Positions 11,501 through 23,150 of a stretch of DNA of 64,000 nt are shown here, one piece after another (the stretch's first letter is position 1; each line of letters begins with the position of its first letter). Origin of the DNA: Chloranthus sessilifolius (lineage: Eukaryota; Streptophyta; Magnoliopsida; Chloranthales; Chloranthaceae); contig CM037596.1 of the NCBI GenBank assembly GCA_021018995.1, forward strand, positions 9,437,501-9,501,500, in the 5' to 3' direction. Both the position numbers and the translations under genes were made by a program. The notes beneath the pieces were generated by a model. The model was not told the origin of the DNA and did not search any database. It saw only the letters and a list, made by a program, of their open reading frames with translations.

Positions 11501-12254
11501 GAAGTTAGCCCTTGCTCTGAATTTAAAGAAAGACTTATATTTTAGGAAGGTGAGATTTGTGAAACGCAATTTAAGCCGTCTGATTCAAATAATTAACAGT
11601 TTTTACGACTTCAAACCATGGTTAGTAACAAATAACCACTGATTACAAATAAAGTTACTCTCCTTTTTTCTCATTAGGTAAACGTTTGAAGCCGACGATT
11701 CGAGCTGAGCCGATACGACTCCAAGTCGAGCCAAAACACCAGAGACGCACAATGATATCATAGCTCGCTTAAAAATACGCCACGTGTGCAACACGCTACT
11801 CTGGCTGTGTGCGCCTCAGTTTCCACGCCCTCCACTGTGGCCACGCACAGCCGAGTGTCTCGGCGAAGAGTTTCTACTCACCGTACATCGCCACGAAGGG
11901 TTTCTAGAGCCACGAAGCGGACAAAAATTAGGGCGCCAAAAATCAAAGACGATTTGGTCACCGGTCCACCTGTTGATCCGGTAAGCTGTTCGATTCGCAT
12001 GTCTTGGGAGGACGTCCCACGTGTAGGTAACTAACCGGTCAACAGGGTTACGATTTCGTGGTTATCACGACGTGCTCGATGTAGACCCACAGCTGAATTA
12101 TTGTTTGACAGGTCCTCTGTATTTCTCTTCTCAAAAAATATCTTTTTCGTCCATATTAACCGCATATATTTTCGTAAGGTATTTGTGAGTCGTGGAACCA
12201 TGTATTTAGCAAATTGATATACGTGATCTTTGTATTTTTTGAGAGTAGCTATGA
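11501..12254. other. No gene recognised
   Basis: The region holds a partial copy (about 11470-11600) of the left arm of the element at 13385 (GGAGCCATTAATTGCACTC). It is followed by moderately GC-rich sequence with overlapping short frames in several phases at 11784-12034, none resembling a protein family. Confidence 0.4.
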
Positions 12255-12955
12255 AGCGAAACCGCTTTAAACCCATTGACTGCTTGAAATCATATAATAG
12301 AGATCGTTTTTAGCCTGATCTTTTACAACAGATTTGGAAGCTATGATCATACTATGATACGATAAGTTTTTGACTATGCATAGATTCTAAGCAATGGCCC
12401 TAAAATGATATTTGAGTGTGCTATATGTTATATGATTTTATGAGTATATTTGGATATCCGTACTATATGAAATAAGAAAATAATTTATTAATGGTACGCT
12501 CTTGGTCTCAAAATCCGTTGTATCAATAATTGGGGTGAAAACAATCTCTACTAGCTTTTGTGGGCGCTTATGTTCAAAACCCATTAACACCCGTTGACTG
12601 CTTCCAAGCATAGACAATTTTTCACCCCAATCTTAATTATGAATTTTGAGGTCATGAGCTTATTATCAGAAGATCTATTTTTAATTTAATATGAGACATA
12701 TTTTAAAAAATGGCTCTAAAATTTTTCTTAAGTGTGATGTGTCCATATAATTTTAGGGCCAAGTTTTTGAGAATTTTTCCCATTTGAAATAAAAGATTAA
12801 CCTTCTGACATACGCGTACACGTGCGGTCTCAAGATCAATGGGTGAAAGATTGAGTTGAAAAACGATATCTTAATCTTAAGCCATTATCTTAATCGAAGC
12901 AATCCACGAGTTTCAATGGGTTCAATGGGTTTCGAGTCGCAGGAGCGGTCATATC
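12255..12955. repeat. MULE-type inverted-repeat element, degraded
   Basis: The arms contain the dispersed words TTGACTGCTT, GAGGTCATGAGC and GGTCTCAAGATCAATGGG with a shared core of the type CATCCCAAAAAGTGACC, as in the better-preserved elements at 20166, 29562 and 48366. The ends are worn and no target duplication was found. Confidence 0.35.
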
Positions 12956-13084
12956 GTAGGCGCAAATGAAGATGCCCTTGAAAAAAAAAAAAAAAAAAAA
13001 TTGTCAACCAAAAGTTAGTTGTGCGTCCTCCACGATAAGAGTTAAAAGTTAAATTTGTCATACCAACCTCTTGTTTTTCAATTT

Positions 13085-13345
13085 TTTTGATAAGAGAACC
13101 TTGCTACTGGAATACTTATATTTTTTTGAGTAAAATCTATTCTTTTCTTTAGCGAAGTATCGATATCTCGATATAAAGGCATCTACACTCTTAAAATGAG
13201 ACATCCAAATGACACTATAATTGTAGGGTGCCAGCTCTTAGCTATTGAGCGTCGGTGCCTCATTTTTGGAGTGTTGGGCACTGCACTATTGAGGTGTTAA
13301 TATTTTTATAGTAAAATATATCATAAATAATAAGTCTGACACTTT
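13085..13345. repeat. Partial copy of the GC-repeat foldback element
   Basis: AGCGAAGTATCGATATCTCG, GAGTGTTGGGCACTGCAC and AGTAAAATATATC run in the same order as in the right half of the element at 33413-34178 (AGCGAGACATCGATGCC, GAGTGCCAGTGCTTTGC, AGTAAAATATACTTG). It is therefore a second, truncated member of that family. Confidence 0.5.
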
Positions 13346-13384
13346 TTTAAAATATAGAGAGAAGAAAAAGAAAAAAAGAGTTCA

Positions 13385-13868
13385 GGAGCCATTACTTGCA
13401 CACGTTTTTTATGTGATTGCATGAAATTTAAAGAAAGTCTTGATATTTTATGGACATATGATATATAAAAATATAATATGAGCTGCCTAATTTAAAGTTT
13501 ATGATTAATAAATCTTTGGTACATAAAATTATAGCAAAACACAATACTTATTATGAGATCTATTGTAGTCAATTGTTAAATTATATAATAAGAGTCTTTG
13601 ACTATATTTAATGAGATGATAAAAATTATATTTTATTCTAATCTTTTATAATTGCTATCTTCAAATTGTAGCTTTTAAATTAAAGGATTTAGATGGTATT
13701 TTTATGTAGTAGAGGTTGTCAAATTTAAAAGTTTGTTTTTAAAATTTGATGTAATTACTTTAAATTTGGCGACCTCTCTCCGATAAAAATACCATCTAAG
13801 TTTGTTTGATTTTAAGTCTTTTTTAATTCGTTGCAGTCACTTTAAAGCGTGTGCAAGTAATGCCTACC
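13385..13868. mobile_element. Long-TIR MITE
   Basis: The left end (GAGCCATTACTTGCACACG, then AATTTAAAGAAAGTC) is repeated inverted at the right end (AAGTCTTTTTTAATTC, then CGTGTGCAAGTAATGCC), giving terminal repeats of at least 55 bp around an AT-rich interior. A left-arm relative lies at about 11470. The superfamily is unresolved because no target duplication was recognised. Confidence 0.6.
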
Positions 13869-14546
13869 CAATCTACTCTCCTAACAATATAGCCGGACCT
13901 AGTTTGAGCAGAGCTAAAGCTAGCCTTTGGCTCCTAATACTGACCTAGATTTTAGGTGGGGCCCAAACCGATCCACCCTCGCAATTAATGCACATAAGTC
14001 TATAATATTATATAGTAATAATATAACTTGCCTATAGACCTGGAAAACATGATCCTTGACTAGATTTATTAGGGGTATTATAGTCATTTAATAACTCCAG
14101 GTATTTGCCTTTTAGATGAGGGCATTTTCATCATTTTATTAGTATTAAAGCATTCCTAGGGTATGACCTGACAAGCTGTCGTGTTTGTTGAGGGCATATT
14201 TATCTAACGACCGTTATAAGCATCTATCGTATGCCGTTGCTTTTCCAACGGCTATAATAAGTTTAACGTCGTCTGGTCCAAAAGCACCCGCTCCACCTCC
14301 TGGGCACCACTCTCCTCACTGTCTTCATTCATTTAATAAATAAAGTAAACGTTTACTTGAACAATAATTCAATGGGATATCAAGCTTGTGAGTAGGTTTT
14401 TGGCAGTAGCGTTCGTTAAAAAACGTAAGGTTCTGTTGAAAAAGCTTACTTTCCCAGATTTCTAAATGGTACGCAGCGTCAGCTTTCGACCAGATTAAAG
14501 TATTGGATGAATACTAGCCTTATGAGCTTATCATGATTTCAAATAT

Positions 14547-15383
14547 GGGAAATTTACAAAATCCACCCTGTCGATTCTATATTTTTACCCAGTTGAGCCC
14601 CTTCTGACTAGCACAAAAAGTCTCAAATACCCCTTCTTTTAATTTTTTATGACTCTACCTAGGTTAAAGTCGCACTTTTTTATATTTACACAATGTGAGG
14701 CACTATTTATACCATCAGATTTGAAGCTTATAATATAAAGATCGATGATGCTAAAGATTGAAAAAAAAAAACGCTATATCGCTTCTAAAAAAAAAAATCT
14801 CCTATTTAAAAAAGTAGTATCAACTATTTAAAAGGTGATAATTATTATTTGAAGAGATCATACTGACGATTTAAACAGGCACTATATAAATACTTTGATA
14901 AAAAAATATATAAATAAGATTACAAATATAATTATAAGCGATTACAATTGATTTAGATAGCTAAATTAGTTTAGATAACTACAATTGATTTATATAACTA
15001 TCAAATAAGGTATACTCTAATAGGCGGTACCGCCTGTTTAAAAAGGCGATATTAACTGTTTTAAGAGGCGACTATTTATTTATTTTATTTTTTTAAGAGG
15101 TGATATTGCCTTTTTTGTGTCAATCTTTGTCACCATCAATTTTTATATTGTGGCTTTCAAATCAGACCGCATAAATGCTGCTTTACATCATATAAATATA
15201 AAAAAGTGTAAATTTTTAAAATTTTAAACTATATAGAATCATAGAAAGTGTAAAAAGGGGTATTTGAAACTTTTTGTGTCAGCTGGAACTGGCTCGGCTT
15301 GGAGCTGGTCGGTTATGAAAAAGGTGAAAATATAGGGTCTCTAGCGGGAATGGTGAATCTAACAAGGTTGATTCTATAAATTT
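14547..15383. mobile_element. Long-TIR element, family shared with window end
   Basis: The left arm (GGGAAATTTACAAAATCCACC, quoted only to AATTTACAAAATCC here, then GCACAAAAAGTCTCAAATAC) is mirrored by the right arm (GGGGTATTTGAAACTTTTTG, then GGTTGATTCTATAAATTTT). The same arm starts at 63836, near the window end (AATTTACCGG, then AGCACAAAAAGTCTCAAATA). The interior repeats GGCGATATT/TAAAAAGGCG-type words. It has no coding capacity and is probably a non-autonomous MULE-like element. Confidence 0.6.
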
Positions 15384-15944
15384 TAGTGGATATGTATTTA
15401 ATATAAATCGAACAAAATATTAAAAATATCTTTTATGCAAATTTTTTTTTTAAAAATATATAATATTTTAATATTATATTCAAAAAATATATATACTCTA
15501 ATATATATTGGTTTGACCGATATGTATTTGATGTATGTAATACATATCAACGTAGGACTTGACTGATATGCCAATATTATCGGTCTTTAAATCACCTTTC
15601 ATAATCTTAGAGCCTGTTTTGATAAAAATATGGAAAATATGGGAAAGTAAAATAATATTTCTATATTTTCCCATGGATACCTAAGTTGTAGTAAATCATG
15701 GGATTCCTTTGTTTTCCTTTGTTTGCTGCTGTTTGGATAACTACATTATTAGTTGGGAAAGCACAGGATCAATCAAATCCTGTGTTTGGATATATATGCA
15801 AGAAATTGTAGGAAAATAACATATCCTAACAAAAAAAAAAGAAGCCATAATATCATAAAAGATCATCCAAACTAAAAATCATAAAAATAATTCACAAAAA
15901 TGACCAAAAAATTATATATGTATTAAAGTTTTTTTTTCTCTTTA

Positions 15945-16075
15945 CATATCTTAGTGAATTGCTCTAGTGATTGACTTAGTGCTTTATGAAGGTTAGGTTT
16001 AAAGTTCAAACCTTGTTATGTGTAATAAATTGTTTATCTTTTTATATTAATTTTACAAGAGCATATATACTATAT
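15945..16075 (+). mobile_element. SINE-like copy
   Basis: TTAGTGAATTGCTCTAGTG is followed about 40 bp later by GGTTTAAAGTTCAAACCTTG, spacing and bases reminiscent of box A and box B of a tRNA promoter, and then an AT-rich 3' part. No target duplication or poly(A) was seen. Confidence 0.35.
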
Positions 16076-17345
16076 ATAGTTTTACAACATAGTAGAGCCA
16101 TTTGTGAGAGAGATCTCTCCAAAAATAATTCGTGTAACACCTAAATAAAAGGAGGGGAGCTTAAAAATAGGCTAAAATTATAGGATTTAATTAAAAAAAA
16201 TCAAAGAAGAAATATTTGTTATGAAAACAAATACTATAAAAAAAATTATTTTAAAGATTTTTGATAAATTTGGGTGGTCAAGATAATTTTGGATGGATGA
16301 GAATCCACTAGTATAAATTAGGGCATTTAAAACTTAGTAACAAATTTTTAGAAAGTTTGGGTAGTCAATTGATCACCCAAGTCATAATGTGGTCTGCCTC
16401 TGATTTTTGGGGATGTGTGCCATATAGAATCAACATCAGATCATTTGATAGGGGCATTATAATCTTAAGATCTATCATGAGAAAGATTGAAAAAAAAAAA
16501 AATCTCTATCAGTCAATGGTTTTCGTCCGTGAAAAATTTGTATAGTATTACTAAATGGGTAAGAAGAGTCGTACAGATGATAAGTTTGAAGGGTCGGAAG
16601 ATAGAAAATTGAGAGACCCCTCAGCATTTATTCTCGAATTTTGACGGACAATGCGAAGATAATTGTCAACCTTTCAGATGTCATCCAAACAACGAGAATC
16701 TCAATAATTTATTTGCCGCATTTGAGGTTTCCCTTATTTCTCCTTATTTACTTTAAAACCAAACATACCTTCTGAGTTGGAATTAGACAATAGGTTGGAG
16801 TGGGTCACTCTTGGTACTTGAGTCACTTTGTAGGATGTGTGTAATAATAAACATCATTTGTTCTTTGTAATTTGACACCTAACTATGATCTCGATAACTA
16901 TTGTGCAAAAAATTGGGTTTTTTGAAGATCTCAATAGTCTAATTCAAAATAATCAAATAACATCTAGTATAATGGTACGTTGGATTTGCATGATTGACAT
17001 TAATTGAAGATATTTCAGTTGATCTGTTTGAATCAGATGACAAAGACCTTTTAACTCATAGTAGATGTTAATTGTAGATGGCAATTGATCGGGTGGTGCT
17101 CGGAGCCGCATAGAGAAGTGGGTTAAAGTCCTAATTTAACTCTTGAAAATATATTGGATATGCTTTATATATAGCCTTTTCTTATTTATAAGCCTCCAAT
17201 CTTTGTGAAAACAACATGTGACCGTCTAATATGCATGCCGTGATCTTAAGATCTATCGTGGGAAAGATTGAAACAAAAACAATCTACATCGTCTGATTCA
17301 AATCATCCAATGATTTTCGTCCGTAAAAACAATATGGTACTTACT
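16076..17345. other. AT-rich sequence with MULE-MITE arms
   Basis: Arm words of the dispersed long-TIR family occur near 16400-16530 and again near 17230-17330 (ATCTTAAGATCTATC, then GAAAGATTGAAA, then a CAATGGTTTTCGTCCGT or CAATGATTTTCGTCCGT stretch), as two copies in the same orientation about 840 bp apart. No gene is seen. Confidence 0.4.
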
Positions 17346-19612
17346 CTTAAAAGAGGAGAGAATGTCCCTACCCGTTTTAAAATAAGGACACTGATATATG
17401 GCGGACCATTCATCGGACTGCTTACAGGGCGTGATGTCAGCGCTGTAGGACCCCCACGATGCAAGTCGCAGCCTGTGCTTACGTCCCGCCACATAAGTGG
17501 TCTGTTGTTGGTCCGCTGTTTCATTGTCCGCTCATTATAATTTCCCTGAAAACTAATGTAAAAATGGGAAGATGTGGCATTAGAATCGCTTATGTTGATT
17601 TCGGGGCCTTCATCACCGTACATTTTGCACGAGATTACGTAGCTAACGGGCGTTAGTCAAGTCCTAGACGATACGTTAGAGCTTAACGCATATAACGGTT
17701 TGTAACGGCAAACAAACGTAATCACCGTCAACTAACTTTTGAAGAAAAACGAGAGAAAAACCATTTTCTCTTGATATGAAAGGGATCTGTAAAGCTATGT
17801 GTTCAGAGCTCTATTTTTCGTAAAGATTAATTCCGGTGTCTCTCTATATAAAGTTAACAAATTCTCTTACCATCTACACCTCGAAACCCCAAACTTCCAT
17901 CTATCAATTTGCTTCCATTAAGTCTAATTACTTAATTGAGATTGAACGCCTAACTTATACAAGATTTTGGGTGTATAAGAAAATACCAGATCAATCCCTA
18001 CAATATTTAACTTTATGCTCCCCGATGTAGTAAAAGTTCACGAGAAACATTATTTTCTCTGTGCTTGTTGTCTGATGTGATGTGGAACAAATCGAATTTG
18101 ATTTGACAAAAATAAATATATCATGAAGCCTAAAAGCAGGGAAGATTGTGGTTTCCAATCTCTCTTCGTCCAATTAATCATCAATTGGAATTAATGGATG
18201 GTCATTAGTTAAAAGATAATTGGTGCACTTAAGATATTCAAAATGCTGTTTTGGTGTCACATGAAGTTCCGAAAAGTTATAGATTAATTTTTTTAAAAAA
18301 AATTAAAAATGATCAAAAAAATTAAAGTTAAATTTTGACTATAATTCAATTGTACAAATTTCAACTTCAAAATTTTCATCTTGGAAATGTTTTTAAATTT
18401 TATTTATATATTTACTTTATATCCAAAACATTATTTATTTATGTTTTTACAAATGATTCAAGGTATAACCAATATTTGCCGGGCAATCTACTAAGCCGTA
18501 GCTCTTTCCTACGTTTTTTAGGCTTCCATATATGGGGTCCTAGTCCAAAAATTAAGGCTTTTAACCCTCGTTTTTTGTTTTACTTTTCAGTTGGGCTTTG
18601 TGGGCCAGCTTGATCCATTCAAATAAGGCTTTAGGTTATCAAGCCCTAGCCCTATTTTTCGGACCAGACTTGTGGGCCAGCTCAGTCGATTGACAACCCT
18701 AGCTTTTGCCAATCCAAGAGTTAGGCTATCATTTTAACGGTTCGGATTAAAAGATAAGGGTAATGGTTAGACCCAACAAATTGTCTTTTTTTTGGTAGGT
18801 AAGCTTGGCTCGAACCTACTACCTTTGTTGGCCTAAACTCTAAAACGATTCAAATCAACAATCAATAGATCCAACCAATTGTGGGTTGAACCAATCCTTA
18901 AATAGTAGGGAATTTGTCCACCCACGAACTCTACTTTCATAGCGTATGAAGAGTAAAATGAGTTGAAGATGTCGGTTATCGAAAGTACTTTTGTAAAATA
19001 TATCTTCAATCCAATGGCTGGACTTGAAGAGGACCCTAAAAGTTGATATGAGCCATTAGATGGCACTATCAAATGACCTCATCCCACATAAGTTTCAAAG
19101 CTCTTGACATGAGAATTGAAAAAGCAGAGAGAGAGAGAGAGAGACCCACACTACAAAGAGAAACTTGGATACCTCTCTTGCCGTTTATTCTTCCCTATCT
19201 TCTTGTACACCTTTTTCTTTTGTTTATATTAGGTGAAAAAACTTTCTACCTTAAAAGATTGATTTGATTTTCCAAGTGGCACAAATGAAATGAGAGGTGG
19301 GTTTTGTTACTTTCACATGTTTTGTATGGTTTTACTTAGCTTTCAATAATGCTTCAAATTAATCTTAAGTTGGTGGTGGTGGTGATTGTGGACCACTATG
19401 TTTTATTGCTATTTTTATATAATAGACACTTTTTTTTCTTTTCAAAGAAAATAAATAAATAAATAAAATGCCTCGAATCTTCCTTTGTTTTTGATAAATT
19501 GACCGAAAACTACTTATGCTTCTGCATAATTTACTCTCCTCCGAGGCATCATAACCTTATGAAACGCTGGAAACCAGGTTGGACATTGGGTGTGTGTCAT
19601 AGACATAGTTGC
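17346..19612. other. No gene recognised
   Basis: 17346-17720 is somewhat GC-richer with short overlapping frames but no recognisable protein. The remainder is AT-rich. A (GA)n tract lies at 19126-19143. The stretch 18480-18700 repeats GGGCCAGCT and AAGCCCTAG-like words but shows no coding or element structure. Confidence 0.4.
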
Positions 19613-19850
19613 AAGTATCAGCTGATACCGATACGTACTATCAAGCCAGAAATCGATATTAATATTAGTTCGATACCAATATCAGGGTAGTATCAAGATC
19701 GATATATTGTCTCAGTATCGACCGCTACTGTCATTTTTATAATTTATTTATTTCTTTAGAAAAAGTGATAGTGGTATTTGTATCGGTCTAAAGATCAGAT
19801 TGTACTCAATACCGATATCGAGTTAGATACCCTGGTATATATATGCCCTG
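19613..19850. repeat. CGATA-type repeat remnant
   Basis: Dense ACCGATA/TATCGG words (GCTGATACCGATACGTAC; CCGATATCGAGTTAGATACC) match the interior of the hAT-like family. No clean ends or flanking duplication were found. Confidence 0.4.
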
Positions 19851-20165
19851 TTTGTTAACACGAGTTTTAGCAAAAATAAGCTGGAAATTTGAAATTTCCT
19901 ACAAAACTGCAATTTGCAAGTGTTTGGCAATATGGTGGGACCCACAAACTAGAGTTTTTTTGAAAAAAAACTCGCATAAAATTGGCCACCCTCGCAACCC
20001 GAAATTCGTTCTTTTCAACTATGATATTTCATGCTTAAAATCGTTTGATTGCTTTAGATCAATCGACCAAGGTTTTTTTTTCACCATAATTTTTCATATA
20101 ATGGATTTTGAGACTATGAGCTTATCATCAAATGCTCAATTTTTTTGTTGATATGGCACACATGT

Positions 20166-20606
20166 CAATACCTCTTTCTTCACGCCCACGCTTTTTTTGA
20201 AAGCGCCTACATCTCAGACCCTTGAAAAAAACGTTGATTTCTTCAGATCAGATGATGGAGATCTTTTTTAACAAATATCTTCCACAAAATAGATCTTAGG
20301 TTCATGGTGCATCAATCTGACGATCAATTTTTAATTTCCTATATCACCGATACCCAAAATATGACTCTTCAATCATATAACACACATCATGCTCAAACGT
20401 GACTTTAGGGCCATATTTTGGGGACTGAGGACACATGGAATCACAAACTGGCCGTCCAATAGGTGTTACATGATCTTAAGATCTATTTTATGGACGACCG
20501 GGATGAAAAATAATCACCCTCATCTGATCCGAATAAATCAATAGTCTTCAAGTGGTCTGGGACGTGGGCGCTTTCAAAGAATGCATGGACGCGAACAGAG
20601 GTACCC
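20166..20606. mobile_element. MULE-type MITE, GGGTACC family
   Basis: The right end (GCATGGACGCG, then AACAGAGGTACCC) and the left end (ATACCTCTTTCTTCACGCCC) are inverted relatives. Both arms carry the family core: CAGATCAGATGATGGAGATC on the left and TCATCTGATCCGAATAAATC on the right. The structure parallels the intact copy at 48366-56141, which has a perfect 9-bp target duplication. Here the left end is worn and the flanks do not match. Confidence 0.55.
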
Positions 20607-21260
20607 ATAAACAACGACGCCAATAAATGTAACCCAACCATCTAAGCCAGTTAATTTGAAGGTCATGATATAAAGATCATAAGTGAAAGATTGGCACGAA
20701 GCATAATCTTTATCATATGACTCAATGCACTTCAACGCCATTATCCGATTAAACAGTTGATTGTATCGAATCATATGATAGAGATTGAGTTTTGCACTAC
20801 TCTTTTACATCGTAGATCTGTAGATCATGGCCTTTATATCATATGGTTTAGATGCAACCTCACCTCATAATCGTACTATTTATTTGCACTGTAAAATCGT
20901 AACCTCACCCCATTTCCTCCGGCTAACATACATTGACTGCTTTAAATTTGAAAAAGGAGATTGTTTTTATCCCAATCTTTCAGATGATGCATCTTGAGAT
21001 CATGGGTATATCAATTTTTTTTATTTCATGTTGCACCCATTCCAAAAAATGACTCGTGATTTGTATTTGAGCTTGATGTATGTCTCACGAGTTTAGAGTT
21101 AATGTTTGGGATTTGTACTAGGCGAAATAAAAAAAAACTATCTGAGTGTATGCCTATGATCTCAAGACCTATCTTGTAAAAAGTTGGGACCAAAAAAAAA
21201 ATTCATGTTTTTATATAAAGCGATTAATGCATTTTGGCCCGACACGATGATGTGAGGTTA
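20607..21260. repeat. Further inverted-repeat arms
   Basis: 20630-20860 is a short palindromic unit (AAGGTCATGATATAAAGATC and its inverse AGATCATGGCCTTTATATC). 20920-21200 carries single arms of the GGGTACC-type family (TTGACTGCTTTAAA, TCTTGAGATCATGGG). No gene is seen. Confidence 0.4.
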
Positions 21261-21696
21261 CATGTTCATATGGAGTGAAAAATGGTGCTTTTAAGAAATA
21301 ATTTTACACAATATAGTCAAACAGTTGAAAAAAAATAAAATCAAACGATGGTAAAATTTTAAAATAAAACTTTTCATGAATTCTTTTTCTTCACCAACCC
21401 ATGGGAAGTAAAAAAAAAACAAAAAACTTCTCATGTGTTTTGTCAAACAAGGCAATAATGTTAAATTTAAAGCAGTAACCTAGTTGACTTGCGTGGGTTC
21501 ATACTAGCTGCTTTTATTACATTATTTTTCATGAACATAAAGGGGAGTCTCCACAGACTCCTGGTTGACTTTGATAGATTTCAAGGCTTGCTTTCTGCGA
21601 CCAAATAGGCTAATACATGACTATGCCTCTCATGAACCATTAAACCCCAATTAAATTATTCTGTTGCATTATTGCATATCTTAAACATTTATAAAA

Positions 21697-21875
21697 GGAA
21701 AATTATAAATGGTAGGCCGATTTGATGCAGACAAAGTTCAGGAGGCTGATGTGGCACGATGTGACTGACTGCACTAATTGAGTGCAAACCTGTATTAATT
21801 GAGCTCCACTGCACTCGGAGCCAATTGCGTCGCACCACATCTGTCCCCTACACTTTGTCTGCATAAAATTTTTCC
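21697..21875. mobile_element. Small MITE, GCAGACAAAG family
   Basis: TGATGCAGACAAAGTTCAGG near the left end is mirrored by CCTACACTTTGTCTGCATAA near the right end, with ends GGAAAATT and AATTTTTCC. The centre contains TTAATTGAGCTCCACTGCAC. A second copy lies at about 34275-34465 and a worn one near 10700. No coding capacity. Confidence 0.55.
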
Positions 21876-22270
21876 ATCAAGTAACACCGTGGTTAATAAA
21901 ATGCCAAAGTAACAAGAGTTGGTATATTGTAACTAATCCATTCCATCTCAAGTGTGAATGAATTAATTTCAAAGTGTGTACTTTCAATTAATATGTAATA
22001 GCTCTGGACTTTTTAAGTTTTGACCATATTAGCATAAGGAGATTCACCCGTTAACATTTGAGAGTGAGTTGGTTAATGAATCTTAACCGACTCAAAAAAT
22101 AATTAAAAAACTAAAAAAGTAAAAAATGAATTGGTATTAGGTGCTTCCCTATAGACCAAGGCAGAGGTGTAGCTAGGATTTTCTTGTCATGGGGCTAGTA
22201 TAAGACCAATGGATATTAATTGTTATTTTACCCTAAATTAGGGTGGGGTGTTGTGAGGGAGGATAGGGGG

Positions 22271-22347
22271 AAGGTTGTATAAGAAGCAAATCTTAATAGG
22301 GGACTTATACTTGAAAAAAAAAAAAAAGGTTGTATAAGAAGCAAATC
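22271..22347 (+). mobile_element. Minute poly(A) retroposon with 22-bp target duplication
   Basis: A 22-bp sequence beginning AAGGTTGTATAAGAAGC is present twice, at 22271-22292 and 22326-22347. It flanks only about 33 bp, which end in a run of 13 or more A. This is the signature of target-primed insertion of a very short, 5'-truncated retroposon (LINE, SINE or mRNA tail). Confidence 0.55.
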
Positions 22348-22496
22348 GTCAAAGGGGTACTTGAGCTCCCACATTACTCTATATGGCTCCACACCTGCAC
22401 CAAGGGTCGTACACTGGTTAATCTCCCTCTCCTCACTCTTGAGAATTGCATAGATATTTATGAGGCATGAAAACAATGAGTAATTAAAAGCATATA

Positions 22497-22706
22497 GGCT
22501 GTATTTATGATTGCTCTTTGGAGGCAAAAAGCAGCCCACTTTAAAGAGTAAATTTAAATTGCTCTTCTCAAGAGAATTAAATTCGGCTCTTTCACTCTCC
22601 GAAAGACCTAAGAGCATTTACAACCGAATACAGTCTTATACTAAAGTGCTCAGTGCAAGAGCAAAGAGCTACTCTTTGCCTCCAAAGAACAATCCAAAAC
22701 ACAGCC
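22497..22706. mobile_element. Tourist-like MITE (PIF/Harbinger type)
   Basis: The left end GGCTGTATTTATGATTGC plus TCTTTGGAGGCAAA is repeated inverted at the right end (TTTGCCTCCAAAGAACAATC, then AAAACACAGCC). It is flanked by ata on both sides, a 3-bp duplication. Length (210 bp), terminal GG and 3-bp duplication fit Tourist-like elements, although the usual trinucleotide is TAA/TTA. A related copy is at 63008-63288. Confidence 0.65.
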
Positions 22707-22879
22707 ATAAAAAACTCTCTGATTTATGTTGTAGTTATGTGGTTTTATTTTTCTTTTTGTTGCTTTTCTGTTGGTAGGGTGTCTCTTGTGGTGTGGTGTG
22801 GGGAGCTATCTTCCCTGCCTTTTGTCTTTAGGTCTGTTTATTATTATTATTACTTTTAATTTTTCGCCGTTTCACTCAA

Positions 22880-23150
22880 GAGGTGAATGGCGCAGTGGTT
22901 GGTCTCCTTGTCCTAATCTTGGAGGTCCCACTATCAAGCCGTCCCAGCCTACTTATTGGTAACCCGGTTGTTAGTTGCGGAGCCAGGATTTTTTAGATGG
23001 GGTCCCTCATGAAGACCGGTTAGGCCCAACTGTTGGGCCTTAAAATTTATCATTTAACAATGGAGGGTCCCAGGTCCCCCATGAGATAACGTGGCTCTGC
23101 CTTCCTGCTATGCCCCATTCTTTTGAATGAAATCCTGGTTAATTATTAAA
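22880..23150 (+). mobile_element. SINE-like element
   Basis: GGTGAATGGCGCAGTGGTTG resembles a tRNA box A region and GGAGGTCCCACTATCAAGCC lies at box-B distance. The 3' part ends near TTGAATGAAATCCTGG and an A/T-rich tail. It is a tRNA-derived SINE by structure. Terminal duplications were not identified. Confidence 0.45.

Noticed and set aside
17303-17623. 106-codon minus-strand frame and overlapping plus frames at 17268-17656
   Set aside because: Several phases are open at once and none resembles a known protein; treated as chance.
22228-22617. 129-codon minus-strand frame
   Set aside because: It runs through the minute retroposon duplication, its poly(A) and a Tourist-like MITE, so it is not a gene.
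22880-22960. Possible true tRNA gene
   Set aside because: Box-like motifs are present, but the cloverleaf arms cannot be paired by eye; a tRNA-derived SINE fits better.
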